Source: Bacteroidaceae bacterium
Lineage (GTDB): Bacteria; Bacteroidota; Bacteroidia; Bacteroidales; Bacteroidaceae
Reading direction: 5' to 3'
DNA length: 50,668 bases
Assembly: GCA_017615125.1 (NCBI GenBank)
Contig: JAGAAS010000048.1
Coordinates: 1-50,668, forward strand
In this document: positions 48,412 through 50,668 of the stretch, in pieces
Layout of the letters: the number at the start of each line of letters is the position of its first letter
Position numbering within the stretch: the stretch's first letter is position 1
Program-made: the position numbers and the translations under genes
Notes under the pieces: generated by a model
Told to the model about the DNA's origin: nothing
The model's database searches: none
Seen by the model: the letters and a program-made list of their open reading frames with translations, nothing else

Positions 48412-48437
48412 TGACAACATAAACAAGGCGCTTAGAT

Positions 48438-50240
48438 ATGAAATGTAATAAAATTGCCCATTTCATCGGGAAAAACCGCAAATATGTTTACCCCAAGATT
48501 CAAAGTCCCTTCTTTTGGAAGGGATTTAGGGTAGGCTTCTGTCCTCCGTCTTCTTTCCAATGTCTTCCGTCTTCTTTCCTCCGTCCTTTGTCCTCCCTCC
48601 TCTGTCTTCTGTCCATCGTCTTTCTCTTTTCTTGTGCCAAGTCTCCCGTGCGCCAGCAACTGGCGCGAGCCGAGCTGGTGATGGAGACGGACAGCCGTGC
48701 AGCTTCTGTCGTGCTCGACAGCATCGACTCCTCCGCCCTTCGCGGCGAGGAGGCTGCGCTCTACGCCATCCTGCGCACGCAGACAGATTATAAGAATTAC
48801 AAGCCTCTCACATCCGACTCCCTCGCCAGCATTGCCACCCTTTATTATGGCATCCCTCACCGCAAGGATTACCATGCGGCTATGGCGTGGTACACGTTAG
48901 GGTGTGTTTATAAAGAGACCAAAGACGACATCAACGGTACCGCCGCCTTTCTGAAGGCAAAAAGCCTCTTCCCCGACACGCTCATCCGCTATTACGCCCT
49001 CAGCGAGCAGAATCTCGCCCTCCATTACATGAACCGCTCCATGAATCGCGAGGCTATCCATGAGCTGCAATCTGCCAAGCAGAATCTTATACGTCTTGGC
49101 GACAGCACCACCGTCGCCTTCATGGACTATAAGCTTGGGCAATGCAGACTGTATTTGCATGATCATTTTTCAGCAAAGAGCTATTTTGAAGCCGCCATCA
49201 GTAATCCTTATGCAAAGAATAGCAGTGTTAGTGAATCTTATTATGAATTAGCGAAAGTAGAAACTTACGATCTACACGACTATGCCAAAGCAAACCAGTA
49301 TCTCGATTATAATATTTCCCATTCTGTAAGTCGTAAACAGTCTGGAACATACAGTTTGAAGGCCTTCGTTTTCCAAGAGCAGGGATTTCTTGACTCTGCC
49401 TGGCATTACTACAACCGTTCCCTTTCCTGCACTCCCAACCTCGCCTCCTTTGCCTATGATTACTTGCAGATGGCAAGTCTTGCCCCCCTGCTGGGAAAGA
49501 CTGACTCTATAGGCTACTATGTTCAGATGCACGACAAGTACGTAGACTCTCTCTATTTCGTGAATAATCAGCAGGCTATTCGGCAGGTGACGAACGATCA
49601 TCGAGTAGAGATGGAACAACAACGAATGGAAGAACAGCATCGCCGCCTCATCCTCCTTGTTTCTGCACTCTGCTTGGTTTTAGGTTTACTTCTGCTTGCA
49701 CTTTTCACCTATCTAAGATACTTGAACAAAAAGAAAAAACTGGAAATCCAAGATGCTATCCGACAAGGCAATGTGGAAGCGATGAATCTGTCAACGCTAT
49801 CCGAGGAAGAAACGAACGAAGAAGAAAGCAAGGAACATGACATTATCAAGCATGAGAATGTTGCAAACACAGATGCATACATCCGTTTGTTCCTTTTGGG
49901 CAAGAAGCTACTTGATCCGAAGGCTGTAGACAATCTGAGAAAGCTGAGTGTTTTTGTCAAAGGTGAGGAGGCAAATAAGGTTCGTGAGGATTATCTGAAT
50001 GCCCTTGACCATGCCTTTGTAGAACTGATGATGATGTTGAAACTGGCAGCTCCCTCCATCAACAAGATGGAGTTGGTATACATCATCAGCTGTATGTTAG
50101 GACTTGACGACAAGCAAATACGAATAATTCAAGATTCCAGCGAATCTGCCTATCGTACTCGAAAAACACGACTGAAAAACAAACTTCCAAGAGAATTAAC
50201 CGAAAAACTTCTTTCTTTTGGAAAGGATATAAAAGAGTAA
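48438..50240 (+). CDS. TPR / transmembrane / C-terminal HTH regulator (DUF6377-like)
   Basis: A 600-residue membrane-tethered putative regulator typical of Bacteroidales. Residues 1-66 are an atypically long pre-sequence ending in a lipobox-like LFSC (near 66). TPR-like helix pairs run from about 75 to 390 (YYALSEQNLALHYMNRSMNREAIHEL, YYELAKVETYDLHDYAKANQYLD). A membrane helix is near 403-424 (LILLVSALCLVLGLLLLALF), followed by a charged linker. The C-terminal domain ends in a helix-turn-helix (AYRTRKTRLKNKLPREL, about 575-590). The signal region is encoded by a CTTCCGTC-type microsatellite. The C-terminal HTH is like the N-terminal HTH of the DUF4153 protein at 12.8-14.8 kb. It has a -7 box and a strong terminator. 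Confidence 0.88.
   Translation: MKCNKIAHFIGKNRKYVYPKIQSPFFWKGFRVGFCPPSSFQCLPSSFLRPLSSLLCLLSIVFLFSCAKSPVRQQLARAELVMETDSRAASVVLDSIDSSALRGEEAALYAILRTQTDYKNYKPLTSDSLASIATLYYGIPHRKDYHAAMAWYTLGCVYKETKDDINGTAAFLKAKSLFPDTLIRYYALSEQNLALHYMNRSMNREAIHELQSAKQNLIRLGDSTTVAFMDYKLGQCRLYLHDHFSAKSYFEAAISNPYAKNSSVSESYYELAKVETYDLHDYAKANQYLDYNISHSVSRKQSGTYSLKAFVFQEQGFLDSAWHYYNRSLSCTPNLASFAYDYLQMASLAPLLGKTDSIGYYVQMHDKYVDSLYFVNNQQAIRQVTNDHRVEMEQQRMEEQHRRLILLVSALCLVLGLLLLALFTYLRYLNKKKKLEIQDAIRQGNVEAMNLSTLSEEETNEEESKEHDIIKHENVANTDAYIRLFLLGKKLLDPKAVDNLRKLSVFVKGEEANKVREDYLNALDHAFVELMMMLKLAAPSINKMELVYIISCMLGLDDKQIRIIQDSSESAYRTRKTRLKNKLPRELTEKLLSFGKDIKE
48540..48632. repeat. CTTCCGTC-type microsatellite within the regulator's signal region
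   Basis: Degenerate runs of TCCTCCGTCTTC / TTCCGTCTTCTTTCC words code for a Ser/Pro/Leu/Phe-rich stretch ahead of the lipobox-like sequence of the TPR-HTH protein. It matches the style of the degenerate word repeats in several spacers of this window. Confidence 0.7.
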
Positions 50241-50255
50241 TATCCAATTACATAC

Positions 50256-50287
50256 AAAAAGCGTTACAAATTTGTAACGCTTTTTTT
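50256..50287. terminator. perfect 15-bp palindromic terminator
   Basis: AAAAAGCGTTACAAA is followed directly by its reverse complement TTTGTAACGCTTTTT and more T. It can end transcription on both strands and closes the regulator gene. Confidence 0.9.
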
Positions 50288-50341
50288 CATGCGTTGCAGA
50301 AATTTAACGCCTTTTCTTTGATTTCTTCGTTTTTTTTCGTA

Positions 50342-50349
50342 TATCTTTG
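50342..50349 (+). promoter_or_regulatory. upstream -7-like box TATCTTTG
   Basis: A TATCTTTG 126 bp before the last gene, with a second one at 50443. A 17-codon frame (50379-50432) starts between them. It may mark an upstream start site for a short transcript. Confidence 0.4.
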
Positions 50350-50421
50350 TCTCGTCAACAATTAAAAATGAGAAAAAAATGAGAAATTTTTTCTTTGGAA
50401 AGTCCATTCAGCCCCCCTATA

Positions 50422-50450
50422 TTTGCCCCTAGAAAAACGAAATATCTTTG
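50422..50450 (+). promoter_or_regulatory. promoter of the gene running off the right end
   Basis: TTTG (50422-50425), 17 bp, TATCTTTG (50443-50450), 17 bp before the ATG. The spacing is slightly short. Confidence 0.6.
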
Positions 50451-50467
50451 ACTAACACATATTCATT

Positions 50468-50668
50468 ATGAAAAAGTTATTTTTCCTCTTTATATTTTTC
50501 CCTTTGTTGGGTATCTGCCAGACATCCAGCCCTTACTCGGAACATTATATGTGTGAGGACGAAGTGAACGGTTTTTATTGTGACTTGTACTTCGTCGGGA
50601 ATGAATACTGTCTTGTGTTGACACATTTCAATGAAGAAATTGATGCTCCGATGGGTATCCTCTTGTCC
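50468..50668 (+). CDS. secreted protein of unknown function, partial
   Basis: The first 67 codons of a gene cut by the window edge. MKKLFFLFIFFPLLGICQTS looks like a signal peptide ending near GICQ, either a Sec signal or a weak lipobox (LGIC). The mature start SSPYSEHYMCEDEVNGFYC has paired cysteines. Nothing more can be said about its family. Confidence 0.75.
   Translation, partial: MKKLFFLFIFFPLLGICQTSSPYSEHYMCEDEVNGFYCDLYFVGNEYCLVLTHFNEEIDAPMGILLS

Overview
The window comes from a member of the Bacteroidota, most likely a Bacteroidales species of the Prevotella/Bacteroides type. Four things support this. Many genes have TAnnTTTG -7 boxes, several with a TTTG about 19 bp upstream. There is little Shine-Dalgarno sequence. 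Signature families are present: a TPR/transmembrane/C-terminal HTH regulator, a DUF1573 protein, a large single-chain PurL, an outer-membrane porin with imelysin, and Ddh. Lipoproteins are abundant. I cannot name the species. Genes are GC-rich and spacers are AT-rich and crowded with repeats.

Layout. 1-0.94 kb: no gene; a composite repeat locus. 0.94-4.15 kb (-): mtaB, a GT2 glycosyltransferase and a secreted class A acid phosphatase in one tight operon. 4.5-4.7 kb (+): a tiny Cys-rich lipoprotein between a consensus -7 box and a strong terminator. 5.0-12.1 kb (-): purL (frameshifted in this sequence), two chromate-transporter halves that overlap by ATGA, and a long-chain acyl-CoA synthetase. 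12.2-14.85 kb (-): a DUF805 protein and an HTH-DUF4153 membrane protein. 15.3-24.9 kb (+): a membrane pyrophosphatase, a mannose-1-phosphate guanylyltransferase, a Ser/Arg/Gly repeat protein, a secreted protein of unknown function with a TTG start, and DsbD. 25.3-27.0 kb (-): a beta-barrel protein and trmD. 27.1-30.1 kb (+): ligA and dapA. 30.4-34.7 kb (-): a DUF1573 protein, a GH78 alpha-L-rhamnosidase and a DUF6512-like membrane protein. 34.96-42.05 kb (+): a porin, an imelysin lipoprotein, a di-heme c-type oxidoreductase lipoprotein and a fused ResB-CcsA cytochrome c synthase; this looks like an envelope metal/redox module. 42.2-47.8 kb (+): FluC/CrcB, an FKBP lipoprotein, a LolA-like protein with a DUF5715-like protein, a thioesterase, a carboxylesterase lipoprotein and Ddh. 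48.4 kb to the end (+): a TPR-HTH regulator and the start of a secreted protein.

The most unusual content is a family of dispersed palindromic repeats at seven or more places in 50 kb. Two copies lie inside genes without breaking the frame: one adds about 30 Lys/Glu-rich residues to a loop of PurL, and the other supplies the C-terminal tail of the first chromate-transporter half. The longer copies keep two hairpins whose stems differ in sequence but stay paired, which points to selection on structure. A second family, at about 15.0 kb and 25.0 kb, carries 22-bp palindromic tandem units. Many spacers also hold degenerate short-word repeats, each locus with its own word.

All functional calls rest on motifs read by eye; no database search was run.
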